23,270 nt of DNA from Candidatus Thorarchaeota archaeon (GTDB lineage: Archaea > Asgardarchaeota > Thorarchaeia > Thorarchaeales > Thorarchaeaceae): positions 1 through 23,270 of the forward strand of contig RDOF01000042.1 of the NCBI GenBank assembly GCA_011365025.1, given 5' to 3'. Positions 14,415-21,925 of the stretch are shown one piece after another. Within the stretch, counting starts at the first letter, position 1, and the number at the start of each line of letters is the position of its first letter. A program made the position numbers and the translations under genes. The notes beneath the pieces are model-generated. The model saw nothing but the letters and a program-made list of their open reading frames with translations, made no database searches and was not told the DNA's origin.

Positions 14415-15896
14415 TCAGTCTGATGGCTCTCTGCGGAGTCTCTGATAGACCTTCGATATTTTCCCCTCTCTTCGAAGACCTTCAATGTATTCCTTTTCTT
14501 TTTGTATGTGTTTTCTTCCCAGTTCTTCCTTCTTTGCCAGCCACTCCTTTCCTTCAAGTCCGTACCATTTCCAAAGAGCGGCGGCACCGATCATGAATGC
14601 TATTGCAGGAATCAATGCATACGCCAACTGTATTCCTAGGAGTGCAGAGTCGGATTGCACAGTCTGGGTGTTATCAAAGCCAAATGCACTGATGATCAGT
14701 AGGAAAAGTGCATTAGCAATCGAAACTGCGGGTTTCGTGATCAATGCGTTCATTCCCGCATAGGTTGTTTCTCGCCTTTTACCGGTCAGCATCTCATCAT
14801 AGTCCATAACATCGGCCAGTAAGGGTGACCATATCAAGAGAACAGGAGCCAAGCCAACTCCAACCACTACAAGACATATTATCACAGCAATGAGCAAGCT
14901 TCCAGAAAGTGACAATAATAGAAGACCCGCACTGGATATGAGCAATCCCATGATATAGACCTGCTTCAATCCTCGCCGGGTCACCATTTTGTTTGCTGGG
15001 AAGACAAAGACCAATACTACAACAAAAGTTGCTGCCATTGGTATAGAAGCCAAAGCGCCCTGCAATTGCAGTACAAACTGTACAAAGTATATCATCGAAC
15101 CAGTCACTGTTGTAATGGCCATCTCTCGGAAGAAATTCATGGATTCGAATGCAAGAAATTCCCGATTCTTAAGGGATTGGACCACTGACTCCTTGAACCC
15201 TAGTGTTTCTTCAACCCTTGCATACTCATTTTCAGTCAGAGCATAGCTTGAAAGAAACAGGATAATTCCAGCAGCCACACCCACCAATACAATTACTGGT
15301 TTGAAAAGCGGGTTGAGCTGAGTTGTCGTTTCATCCGTTAGCAGTATTAATGGAACCACCATCCCCAAGAAACCACCCAGAGATCCCAGAATCACATTGT
15401 ACAAACTGAGATGGGACCTAGCCTCTTGAGTAATGCACATTTCAGCAGGGAGTGCAGTCTGTACTAATCCGACCATGGTGAACATGGAATCGAAAAGGAA
15501 GAGGACAAGCAACAGGTTCCAGAATAGGGCAATCTGAGTGCTTCCCATGAAAGGCATCCAGCATATTATGAATGTAAGAGTGTAGAGTGGCGCTCCAAGG
15601 CGCAAAACCGGAATGCGCCTTCCGCTTTCAGTATCAATCCTTTCTTGGAGAATCCCAAATAGAGGGTCGTTGACTGCGTTCCATACTGCAAACAGGAGCC
15701 ATGCAAGAGAGATCAGCTCCTCACTTAAGCCAAGCTTAACATTATAGTAGAAAGTGATTGCCGACCCAAGAGCTATGACTTGGAGAAGATTGATGGAAGC
15801 TTGAGATAAACCAAATGCCAATTTCGATTTGAATGGTAAACGCTCATCGAAGTCAGAAGCCTGTTCATGCTTCGTACTTTCTTCAGTGCCTTCCAT
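14415..15896 (-). CDS. GPH-type (MFS_2) sugar/cation symporter
   Basis: The 493-residue protein has about 12 membrane helices and the marks of the glycoside-pentoside-hexuronide:cation symporter family. Loop 2-3 reads NDPLFGILQERIDTESGRRI, matching the family pattern NDPxxGxxxDR...GRRxP. A late cytoplasmic loop has DYDEMLTGKRRETTYAGMNA, the usual D-(Y/E)-xxxxGxRxE box, followed by a helix with Lys (LITKPAV). Known members import sugars, glycosides or related acids with H+ or Na+. The soluble C-terminus (about 455-493) is rich in Lys and Glu, coiled-coil-like and longer than usual. The gene is single, with its own promoter and a perfect inverted repeat upstream. The substrate is unknown; the nearby esterase might act on the same compound, which is only a guess. 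Confidence 0.82.
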   Translation of the reverse strand: MEGTEESTKHEQASDFDERLPFKSKLAFGLSQASINLLQVIALGSAITFYYNVKLGLSEELISLAWLLFAVWNAVNDPLFGILQERIDTESGRRIPVLRLGAPLYTLTFIICWMPFMGSTQIALFWNLLLVLFLFDSMFTMVGLVQTALPAEMCITQEARSHLSLYNVILGSLGGFLGMVVPLILLTDETTTQLNPLFKPVIVLVGVAAGIILFLSSYALTENEYARVEETLGFKESVVQSLKNREFLAFESMNFFREMAITTVTGSMIYFVQFVLQLQGALASIPMAATFVVVLVFVFPANKMVTRRGLKQVYIMGLLISSAGLLLLSLSGSLLIAVIICLVVVGVGLAPVLLIWSPLLADVMDYDEMLTGKRRETTYAGMNALITKPAVSIANALFLLIISAFGFDNTQTVQSDSALLGIQLAYALIPAIAFMIGAAALWKWYGLEGKEWLAKKEELGRKHIQKEKEYIEGLRREGKISKVYQRLRREPSD

Positions 15897-15923
15897 CGCG
15901 GGCCTTCCCCAAAGTAGGAATTG

Positions 15924-15944
15924 CAGCCGCCGGCTGTTATAAAC
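15924..15944 (-). promoter_or_regulatory. Promoter with GC-rich inverted repeat before the symporter gene
   Basis: On the minus strand a TATA-like GTTTATAA (15944-15937) is followed at once by CAGCCG-G-CGGCTG (15936-15924), a perfect 6-bp inverted repeat with one central base. The expected transcript start is near 15914, so the repeat lies between box and start. That is the classic place for a repressor site. It is much richer in GC than the surroundings. Confidence 0.5.
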
Positions 15945-16023
15945 TTGGCTGATTTACATTAGGGAAAGCCCTGATTCTAGCAAAGCCATCGAATATGACG
16001 AAGTGTGGTCTTCCGTTTCTGAG

Positions 16024-16410
16024 CTAATCGTCAGAATTCTTCCATTTCCATGCATAGAACACGATTAGCACACAGAACACGACATATCCAATTCCCATGA
16101 TGTTCTCGTAAGCTGGCCTTGGTATGACGAATCCAATGCCATCTATCATGATGAATACAACAGCAACGATAATGTTTGCCCATCGATTAGTCTTGTATGG
16201 CAACTCCAAGGACAGGAACACCATAAAGATTGGAATCAACATCATTGCTCCCATTGCCGCCAATATCTCTTGAGTCATTGGGACCGCAGTGGTTCCTGCT
16301 ATAATATTCTCCAACGTTTCCGGGTCCATGATTCGGATGACATCTCCCTGAAGCCCTGTTAGCATCCGGGCCACCCACAATAGTGAGAGTGTCTTTTTCA
16401 CATCCTCCAA
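16024..16410 (-). CDS. DUF6326-like four-helix membrane protein, copy 1
   Basis: The 128-residue protein starts at a TTG (MEDVKKTLSLLWVARMLT) with AGAGGT upstream. The choice is backed by the paralogue at 19,972, which begins MEDVQIILSALWIALMLT from an ATG. Four helices are seen (about 5-20, 48-67, 76-95, 103-122), with MMLIPIFMVFLSLELPYKTN in the middle and VFYAWKW near the end, matching the paralogue. I relate both to DUF6326; function is unknown. A TATA-like box (CTATATACAG on the minus strand, near 16450-16460) lies in the 68-bp gap to the esterase gene, so it may be made from its own promoter. Confidence 0.65.
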   Translation of the reverse strand: MEDVKKTLSLLWVARMLTGLQGDVIRIMDPETLENIIAGTTAVPMTQEILAAMGAMMLIPIFMVFLSLELPYKTNRWANIIVAVVFIMIDGIGFVIPRPAYENIMGIGYVVFCVLIVFYAWKWKNSDD

Positions 16411-16478
16411 ATTCAGTTCAACCTCTAATCTTTGCCAGTTAGAAGCCCTGTATATAGAGGCTATGTTCTAGTTCATCT

Positions 16479-18218
16479 CTAGGGGGATTCTCCCTTCCAA
16501 TCTGCAAGGGGTATGAAGTCATCGAGCATAGCCAGTACGCCAACTCGCTCTGACTCCTCTAGCTCGAAATTTGCGAGATCAATCACGCTTTGAACACTGA
16601 TTGCCTCACTCAAATACGACAATCGCAAATCGTCGAGCCCAGCATCAAGGACAAGAACCTTCTCTTTGCCTTTGGCATTGTCCCAAGCAGGCCAATGAGG
16701 CAGGTCTGCTCCGTTAGGATTCCCAGTCTTCGCGAAATTAGAAAGATAGGACATGCATAGGTCAGTCAGTCTTTCCCGACCTGGCTGATTGAGCTTTGTG
16801 TGAGTCCTGCCCGTCAACATCGCTAATTCAGACACACCCATCCCGAGAAAGAAAGGTATCTCTGCAGCATGGTGTGCGCCCAGCGCGCGGCCTTTGTTAC
16901 CTGGCAGAACGCTCACTCCGTTGTCATCAACACTCCCCCAGTCAAACCTGTACGCATAAATAGGCACATCGGTATGGGCGGCCATTTTGCTGGCGACTCC
17001 ATCTACACCATTTGCGCGCCATAATAACGAATTATACTTCCAAACTAAATCATATTCCGGCGTGTTTAATGGGGGATTCTTCCTGAAAAGGCCAAAGAGC
17101 TTCATTTCGTCCTTTGTGCACCCAATAATCACCGGAACTTTGTTTGCCCATTTTCCAGTTGAAAAAACGGAGTACCCTTCTGCTGCTAGTACCGTTCCAT
17201 CAGCGAAGAGTGCACGCCACTCGGCCATTCCGAAATCTCTGGAGGGAATGCTTCTCGTTATTGCGAATGCCGATTTAGAATGTAAATAGGTGTTAATCTC
17301 GTCCTCCTTCATTATGCCTATGAGTTGTTCAGCTTCTTCGTCATTCGAAACTATCCGATCTTTTACAAGAAGGGCCATGAGGAGCTTGTGACTCTGGGCT
17401 ACTGCGTCCTGAGTGGTCCAGATAAGTGCGAGACCGCTTTCAACAACTGCCCGGTGGAAGATTCCCTTTGCCACTGGTGAAACCAGAAGTGATAGTACGT
17501 TGAAAGCTCCTGCAGATTCGCCCGCAATGGTAACATTGCTTGGATCACCACCAAAAGCTTTGATGTTGTCCCTTACCCATTGCAGGGCCTTGATTAGGTC
17601 AAGAGTTCCATAGTTTCCGCTCTGGTCTTCTGGAGAGCCACTGCTTGTCACTGCAGGATGCATGAACCAGCCCATAGCACCAAGACGATAATTAACAGAT
17701 ACGTAAAGCATGTTCGACCTTTCAGCCACAGCATTGCCAAAGTAAGCAGACGTGGCAGCTGTGCCAATCGAATTCCCACCTCCGTGAATGTACAGGTAAA
17801 CGGGCAGTTCCGTCTCTGCGCTCTTCGGTCGCCAGATATTCAGGTAGAGACAGTCCTCTGAGCCTGTTGAACCGAGAAAGGGCATCACCTGCGCCGCAGA
17901 ATTCCCGAATTTCCTAGTCTTACGTGTTCCGAGCCAAGAGACAGGATCGAGAGGCGCCTTCCACCTAAGTTGTCCCACTGGGGGAGTTGCATACGGGATC
18001 CCCTTCCAGCACCATGTGTTTCTGTCGGAATACCCAACAACCAGACCATACTTCGTTCCGACCGAGGGGTCATTGTTCCACGTGCCAAGTTCATACGTGT
18101 GGTCAGATGGTTTCGGTTCAAAATACCTCTTGATTCGAGAAGAAACGGTTCGTTTTATCCAGTTGTTAAGTCTAAGAAAAGGAGAGAAGAGCAAGGCTAA
18201 TTTCATCAGAAGGGACAT
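16479..18218 (-). CDS. Type-B carboxylesterase with hydrophobic N-terminal extension
   Basis: The 579-residue protein has the full carboxylesterase type-B set: EDCLYLN at 121-127, oxyanion loop HGGG at 145-148, nucleophile GESAG with Ser235, the likely acid Glu371 in CTKDEMKLFG, and His450 in GAHHAAEIPFF. Known of the family: these alpha/beta-hydrolases cleave carboxyl esters and some carbamates. Residues 1-35 (LLMKLALLFSPFLRLNNWI, then basic SSRIKRYF) precede the usual start of the fold. They look like a membrane-associating or anchor segment without a clear cleavage site, so the enzyme may sit on the membrane. Type-B esterases are less usual in archaea than in bacteria and eukaryotes, which makes transfer possible. 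An internal ATG at 18206 is an alternative start. Confidence 0.88.
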   Translation of the reverse strand: MSLLMKLALLFSPFLRLNNWIKRTVSSRIKRYFEPKPSDHTYELGTWNNDPSVGTKYGLVVGYSDRNTWCWKGIPYATPPVGQLRWKAPLDPVSWLGTRKTRKFGNSAAQVMPFLGSTGSEDCLYLNIWRPKSAETELPVYLYIHGGGNSIGTAATSAYFGNAVAERSNMLYVSVNYRLGAMGWFMHPAVTSSGSPEDQSGNYGTLDLIKALQWVRDNIKAFGGDPSNVTIAGESAGAFNVLSLLVSPVAKGIFHRAVVESGLALIWTTQDAVAQSHKLLMALLVKDRIVSNDEEAEQLIGIMKEDEINTYLHSKSAFAITRSIPSRDFGMAEWRALFADGTVLAAEGYSVFSTGKWANKVPVIIGCTKDEMKLFGLFRKNPPLNTPEYDLVWKYNSLLWRANGVDGVASKMAAHTDVPIYAYRFDWGSVDDNGVSVLPGNKGRALGAHHAAEIPFFLGMGVSELAMLTGRTHTKLNQPGRERLTDLCMSYLSNFAKTGNPNGADLPHWPAWDNAKGKEKVLVLDAGLDDLRLSYLSEAISVQSVIDLANFELEESERVGVLAMLDDFIPLADWKGESP

Positions 18219-18308
18219 GACTCACACCAGCAATGGGGCTTTCAGAGGCTATAGAGAAACAGACTCTCCCAGTGATATCTGTTTTTCCCAATTCCAAACC
18301 TGACAAAT

Positions 18309-18320
18309 GCCTTATATGAC
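18309..18320 (+). promoter_or_regulatory. Near-symmetric TATA box between the esterase and LCM methyltransferase genes
   Basis: The sequence CCTTATATGAC gives TTATAT on the plus strand and ATATAAGG on the minus strand. For the plus gene the transcript would start near 18340, so the mRNA is leaderless or has about 16 leader bases before ATG 18356. For the minus gene it predicts a start near 18288 and a 70-base leader; a separate box for the esterase is equally possible. Confidence 0.4.
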
Positions 18321-18355
18321 ACTACAGTTGAAACCAACATTTGGCTGGTACCAAT

Positions 18356-19216
18356 ATGAAGTCCGACTCTGACAAAGAGGCAAGCACAATTCAGTCCACT
18401 ATGATAGGACCATTGTGGGCTCGAGCGAAATACTCCGAAATCTACCCAGAATTGCTTAAGGATGACCAGGCTATAGGTCTAATGGAGCGTGTGAAATCAC
18501 TTCATCCCGAGTCTGAAGATAACCTCAGAATTATGGAGAAAATAGTGGATGAACTCCTTGGACTTGCGTTTATCATCCGAGCTCGGACATTCGATGACAA
18601 AATAAAGTCCTTCATTGAGCAGAAACCTAAGGCGTCAATAATCAATCTTGGATGCGGGTTGGACACAACCTTCTCTCGGGTTGACAATGGGACTATTCTC
18701 TGGTATAATCTTGACCTCCCAGATGCAATCGAATATCGTCGGCGGCTCATTCCGGAAACTGAAAGAAGCAAATGCATTGCCAAATCCATTTTCGATTATA
18801 GCTGGATGGAGGAAGTGAAATTCGACTCTGCAACCGGTTTATTCATGATTGCTGGCGGTCTCTTTGCATATTTCGAGGCAATTGACATCGCCAATCTCTT
18901 TTCACAAATGGCATCAAGATTTTCAGGCGGGGAGATATTCTTCGACAGCAGTTCTCAAAGAGGAAATTGGGTCGTGAATAGACGTTTCAAGAAATATGGC
19001 ATAACAGGAATCGACCACAAGTTTGATCTTAGAAAGCCCAAGGAGATTGAAGGATGGTCGAATCAGATCCAGGTGATAGATTGGTTCCCGTACTTCTCAC
19101 GGGTTGAGAAGAACCCGAAGTGGTCCAAACGCACGCACCTGACGATGAAGATAAACTCATGGTTCAGCCTTGCAAAATTCATTCACGTAAAGTTTGTTAA
19201 CGCCAATGGGCAATGA
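18356..19216 (+). CDS. LCM-like (leucine carboxyl methyltransferase fold) SAM methyltransferase
   Basis: The 286-residue protein has the features of the LCM family rather than ordinary class I enzymes. PLWARAKYSEIY is near residue 19, RARTFDDKIKSFI near 76, the SAM motif INLGCGLDTTFSR near 96, then WYNLDLPDAIEYRR with the ribose-binding Asp120, and GLFMIAGGLFAYFEA. Known of the group: small-molecule or polyketide/phosphatase-type O-methyltransferases; many archaeal and bacterial members are uncharacterised. A TTG at 18341 is also in frame. ATG 18356 was chosen, but there is no ribosome site and the TATA box predicts a very short leader. It is followed after about 130 bp by a second methyltransferase with its own promoter. 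Confidence 0.75.
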   Translation: MKSDSDKEASTIQSTMIGPLWARAKYSEIYPELLKDDQAIGLMERVKSLHPESEDNLRIMEKIVDELLGLAFIIRARTFDDKIKSFIEQKPKASIINLGCGLDTTFSRVDNGTILWYNLDLPDAIEYRRRLIPETERSKCIAKSIFDYSWMEEVKFDSATGLFMIAGGLFAYFEAIDIANLFSQMASRFSGGEIFFDSSSQRGNWVVNRRFKKYGITGIDHKFDLRKPKEIEGWSNQIQVIDWFPYFSRVEKNPKWSKRTHLTMKINSWFSLAKFIHVKFVNANGQ

Positions 19217-19244
19217 ATGTGCTGTAGGTCACCACCATCCAAAC

Positions 19245-19257
19245 AAATAAATATAGT
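19245..19257 (+). promoter_or_regulatory. TATA-like box of the small methyltransferase gene
   Basis: AATAAATATAG lies about 95 bp before the start at 19346, so the expected leader is about 70 bases. The leader ends with AGAGGAGG (19328-19335), 10 bases before a TTG start. The box suits an archaeal promoter, but the leader is longer than usual in this window. Confidence 0.4.
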
Positions 19258-19345
19258 TAACTGGCTTACTCTGGTTTGGCAAAAGGCATGATTCTGGGGG
19301 GTTTGCCAACATCAACACGGAACAACAGAGGAGGACTTCGCAATT

Positions 19346-19948
19346 TTGGACATCTTCAAGACAGTGGAAGAGAGCTACGATCGAATGGGAGAAATGTATC
19401 ACAGTTTTAGAGATAATAAGAAATTCAATAGACAACTAGAGGAGTTCTCTCGATTGCTTCCACCCTCAGGCAAGGTACTGGATGCAGGTTGCGGAGTTGG
19501 GAGACCGACATCGGAATTCCTTGCAGAGAAGGGATTTGAGGTAATAGGAGTAGATATTTCCAAGAAGATGATTGAACTAGCAAGAGGGAATGTTCCTCAA
19601 GCTGAGTTTCATCAGAAGAACATCCTCAAATTGAATTTTCTAGATGGTTCATTTGACGGCATCATCTGTGTATACACTCTATGGCACATCCCAAAGGTCA
19701 GCCATCCAGAGGCTATTCGGAACTTCCATCGTATGCTGAAGAATGACGGAATCTTGGTGCTTAATACAGGCATCCATGAATCAGAAGGGATGAGCGACTT
19801 CTTCGGAGAGCCAATGCTATGGAGTACTAATGATCCTAGAAAGACATTGTCAGAAGTCAGAAACCTCGGATTTGATGTAGTGTTTGAGGGGATAATGAAA
19901 CTGGGAGGAGAGAGGCAATACTGGATATTTGCTAGGAAAGCATCTTAA
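19346..19948 (+). CDS. Class I SAM-dependent methyltransferase
   Basis: The 200-residue protein has a clear class I SAM site: motif I KVLDAGCGVGRPTSEFLA at 43-60, the acidic ribose-binding residue in VIGVDISKKM (Asp70), motif II around NILKLNFLDGSFD, and motif IV IICVYTLWHIPKVSH, followed by HRMLKNDGILVLNTG. The C-terminal strand order LGFDVVFEG ... YWIFARK completes the fold, so it is full length. The target is unknown; the family covers lipids, small molecules and proteins. The start is TTG with an excellent AGAGGAGG. The DUF6326 gene follows after 23 bp and is probably cotranscribed. Confidence 0.82.
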   Translation: MDIFKTVEESYDRMGEMYHSFRDNKKFNRQLEEFSRLLPPSGKVLDAGCGVGRPTSEFLAEKGFEVIGVDISKKMIELARGNVPQAEFHQKNILKLNFLDGSFDGIICVYTLWHIPKVSHPEAIRNFHRMLKNDGILVLNTGIHESEGMSDFFGEPMLWSTNDPRKTLSEVRNLGFDVVFEGIMKLGGERQYWIFARKAS

Positions 19949-19971
19949 GGCGGAGCTTTGGTGATGGATTC

Positions 19972-20349
19972 ATGGAAGATGTACAGATAATCCTTTCAGC
20001 ATTATGGATTGCACTAATGCTAACCTACCTTCTGGGCGATGTGCTTCGTATCTTCAGTGGTGATTTCGTCGTAGGAGAAATGGCAGGTCAGAAGGCCACT
20101 CAGGGAATGTGGATGGCTGCTGCAGCATTGATGTTGATTCCAATTGTCATGGTCTTTCTATCTGTAGCCTTTACGAATCCTTTGAATGGCTGGCTGAACA
20201 TCATCTTTGCAGTTTTTCTTTTCCTCTTCAACCTCGCCGGATTGCGTACATACCCTTCGCATTACGATAGGTTCCTTATAGCTGTAAGTTTGCTGTTCAA
20301 TATTCTAACGGTTTGGTATGCTTGGAATTGGCTTCTTGTTCCGGCTTAA
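19972..20349 (+). CDS. DUF6326-like four-helix membrane protein, copy 2
   Basis: The 125-residue protein is a paralogue of the one at 16,024-16,410. Both begin MEDV, share a GDV-x-RI motif after the first helix (LLGDVLRIF here), a central ALMLIPIVMVFLSVAF, and an aromatic end (TVWYAWNW). Four membrane helices are predicted. No function is known for the family. It lies 23 bp after a methyltransferase gene on the same strand. The two copies flank the esterase/methyltransferase block in opposite orientation, which fits a duplication in this region. Confidence 0.65.
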   Translation: MEDVQIILSALWIALMLTYLLGDVLRIFSGDFVVGEMAGQKATQGMWMAAAALMLIPIVMVFLSVAFTNPLNGWLNIIFAVFLFLFNLAGLRTYPSHYDRFLIAVSLLFNILTVWYAWNWLLVPA

Positions 20350-20456
20350 CAAACACGCCGGGAAAAGCTTGCTAATGGCATGCAGTAGAAAGTTGAAATT
20401 AGGTCACGACGTGGGCCTATTTTCCAGTTATTCTACCTATTGATAAAAGTACTTCG

Positions 20457-20490
20457 AAAAAAAAGAGAGAGAAGAGACCGACTTGCGGTC
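20457..20490 (-). terminator. Hairpin plus T8 terminator of the small membrane protein gene
   Basis: On the minus strand, just after the stop of the gene ending at 20505, comes a GACCG/CGGTC hairpin (20490-20476, 5-bp stem, 5-base loop). It is followed by a pyrimidine tract ending in eight T (20464-20457). Archaeal RNA polymerase stops at oligo-U, so the T8 alone may be enough. It also separates this gene from the convergent methyltransferase-DUF6326 unit. Confidence 0.55.
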
Positions 20491-20504
20491 CCTTGCCAAA
20501 TGGC

Positions 20505-20870
20505 TTATTGCTCTTCCATAAGAAGTCCTGGAAGGAGGATCAGCAGTCCCACCAAGTTGAAACCTATCAGCAGTTGGATGATACCAAGAATGGTGAATCC
20601 TGTCCTGTGTGCCATCGGGTCTTTTCGCCACATGTAGATGATAGCGAGATAGATGATTCCCAATAAAGCTAAGACAAGAATCATACCTGGGATAAGTAGA
20701 GGATATGTTTCGATGATAGATAGGACGGTTGGGTCAGTAATGAAAGATCCCAAGTCCACAAATTCGATAGCAAGAGCAAATCCAATCGCTGCTCCAATTA
20801 CCGCTATAATGGTTAGGATGATGAAAATCATCGCAAACCACAGTATTCTTTGAGCTGTTTCAGTCTTCAT
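20505..20870 (-). CDS. Small three-helix membrane protein
   Basis: The 121-residue protein has hydrophobic stretches at about 10-36, 57-80 and 92-117. They are separated by an acidic outer loop (EFVDLGSFITDPTVLSIIE) and a short basic loop (WRKDPMAHRTG). The family is not recognised and no motif suggests activity. The ATG at 20870 follows TAGGAGC. An A/T-rich GTTAATAAT about 40 bp upstream may be the promoter. The gene stands alone, with a terminator right after it. Confidence 0.55.
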   Translation of the reverse strand: MKTETAQRILWFAMIFIILTIIAVIGAAIGFALAIEFVDLGSFITDPTVLSIIETYPLLIPGMILVLALLGIIYLAIIYMWRKDPMAHRTGFTILGIIQLLIGFNLVGLLILLPGLLMEEQ

Positions 20871-20977
20871 TAGCTATAGCTCCTAGCAAAAGGCAAGACT
20901 CCGCATTATTAACTATTGTTATCTGTACTAGTATGCAGTATGATAAACTCGAATACGGCTATGCAATAATCCCAGTT

Positions 20978-21772
20978 CTAAAGAAGAATAATCATTCTCC
21001 CGAATTTGCTCACGTTTAGCTGCAATTCACCCCGGAACGATGTCACATACCCCGGCTCGATAAGAACATGCTCACCTTTATTGACTTGCCTTATCATATC
21101 GTCCCAAAGGACCAACTTAACGGTATTATGTCCATCAGAGAGGACAGCATCAACCACCCTATGGGACTTGCCATCTTTCTTTGAAACCACTTCGCGAAAA
21201 GGAGGAACAGAATCTACTACTCCTTGAACAGTCACTCGCTTCATTCCGTCAGAAAGGTCACCGATGACTGTCAATTCCCTTTTGAATTTCGGGTCCAGGA
21301 GAAGTTCATAGGCACGGAGCTCGAAGCCGGGCTCCCATCGCATCACTCCATATTGAACAAAGCCAAGCTGTTCGTAGAAGTTCTTTGTACGAATGTTCCA
21401 ATCAGGCGTATCCAGAGTCCACATTTTAGCATCTGGATACATTTCCTGGACGATTGTGAAAGACCTCTTACCAATTCCCTTTCTATGATAGTCAGGGTCG
21501 ATAAAGACACCCATAATCTCATAGTGACCAAGGTTCATCTTGTAGACTCGCAAGCCACCGACAATCTTTCCTTTGTAGAGGATTTTGAGATAGTCCAGCC
21601 AGTCACTTTTTGCATGTCTTCGATGGACTTCTACTGAGTCATAGCCCATCGGGCCCCCCTTGACAGAAGAACCAACATGAGTATCGCTTTCGAAGGCTCT
21701 CTTCGATATTTCTGCTAGGGCTTCCGCATCTTCAGGAGTTGCCTTCACTACCTTGATTGAATCATCCAGCAC
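20978..21772 (-). CDS. GNAT acetyltransferase fused to an RPA-like OB-fold
   Basis: Residues 1-165 form a GNAT domain: IKVVKATPEDAEALAEISKR, the beta-bulge strand IVGGLRVYKM, EIMGVFIDPDYHRKGIGKRS with acetyl-CoA loop R97-x-G-x-G101, and NFYEQLGFVQYG. Residues 175-263 read like an archaeal RPA OB-fold: VTVQGVVDSVPPFREV, an HRVVDAVLSDGHNTVKLVLW core strand pair, VNKGEHVLIEPGYV, and GELQLNVSKFGRM. Known: GNATs move acetyl from acetyl-CoA to amines; RPA-type OB-folds bind single-stranded DNA or RNA. The fusion suggests an acetyltransferase guided to nucleic acid or to DNA-bound protein; this is inference. The GTG start at 21772 has AGGTG just upstream. A related GNAT starts at 22,900. Confidence 0.8.
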   Translation of the reverse strand: MLDDSIKVVKATPEDAEALAEISKRAFESDTHVGSSVKGGPMGYDSVEVHRRHAKSDWLDYLKILYKGKIVGGLRVYKMNLGHYEIMGVFIDPDYHRKGIGKRSFTIVQEMYPDAKMWTLDTPDWNIRTKNFYEQLGFVQYGVMRWEPGFELRAYELLLDPKFKRELTVIGDLSDGMKRVTVQGVVDSVPPFREVVSKKDGKSHRVVDAVLSDGHNTVKLVLWDDMIRQVNKGEHVLIEPGYVTSFRGELQLNVSKFGRMIILL

Positions 21773-21925
21773 TCGAACACCTGCCTTTTCTTGATGTGTT
21801 GCCCAGGTTTATGCATGGCAATAAGCTCTTTACTCGTGATTTCCGAGGATACTTATTCGGAGAGGCGGAATCGCAGTTGCCAACGTATTGTCAGTGGAGG
21901 TAATTCGTTTTTCGTTACAATCATC

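Noticed and set aside
17970..18303. Plus-strand frames over the start of the esterase gene
   Set aside because: They are antisense to a gene with complete catalytic motifs and encode no recognisable protein.
20457..20475. Purine-rich tract AAAAAAAAGAGAGAGAAGA as a repeat or ribosome site
   Set aside because: It is better explained as the oligo-T part of the minus-strand terminator of the gene ending at 20505.
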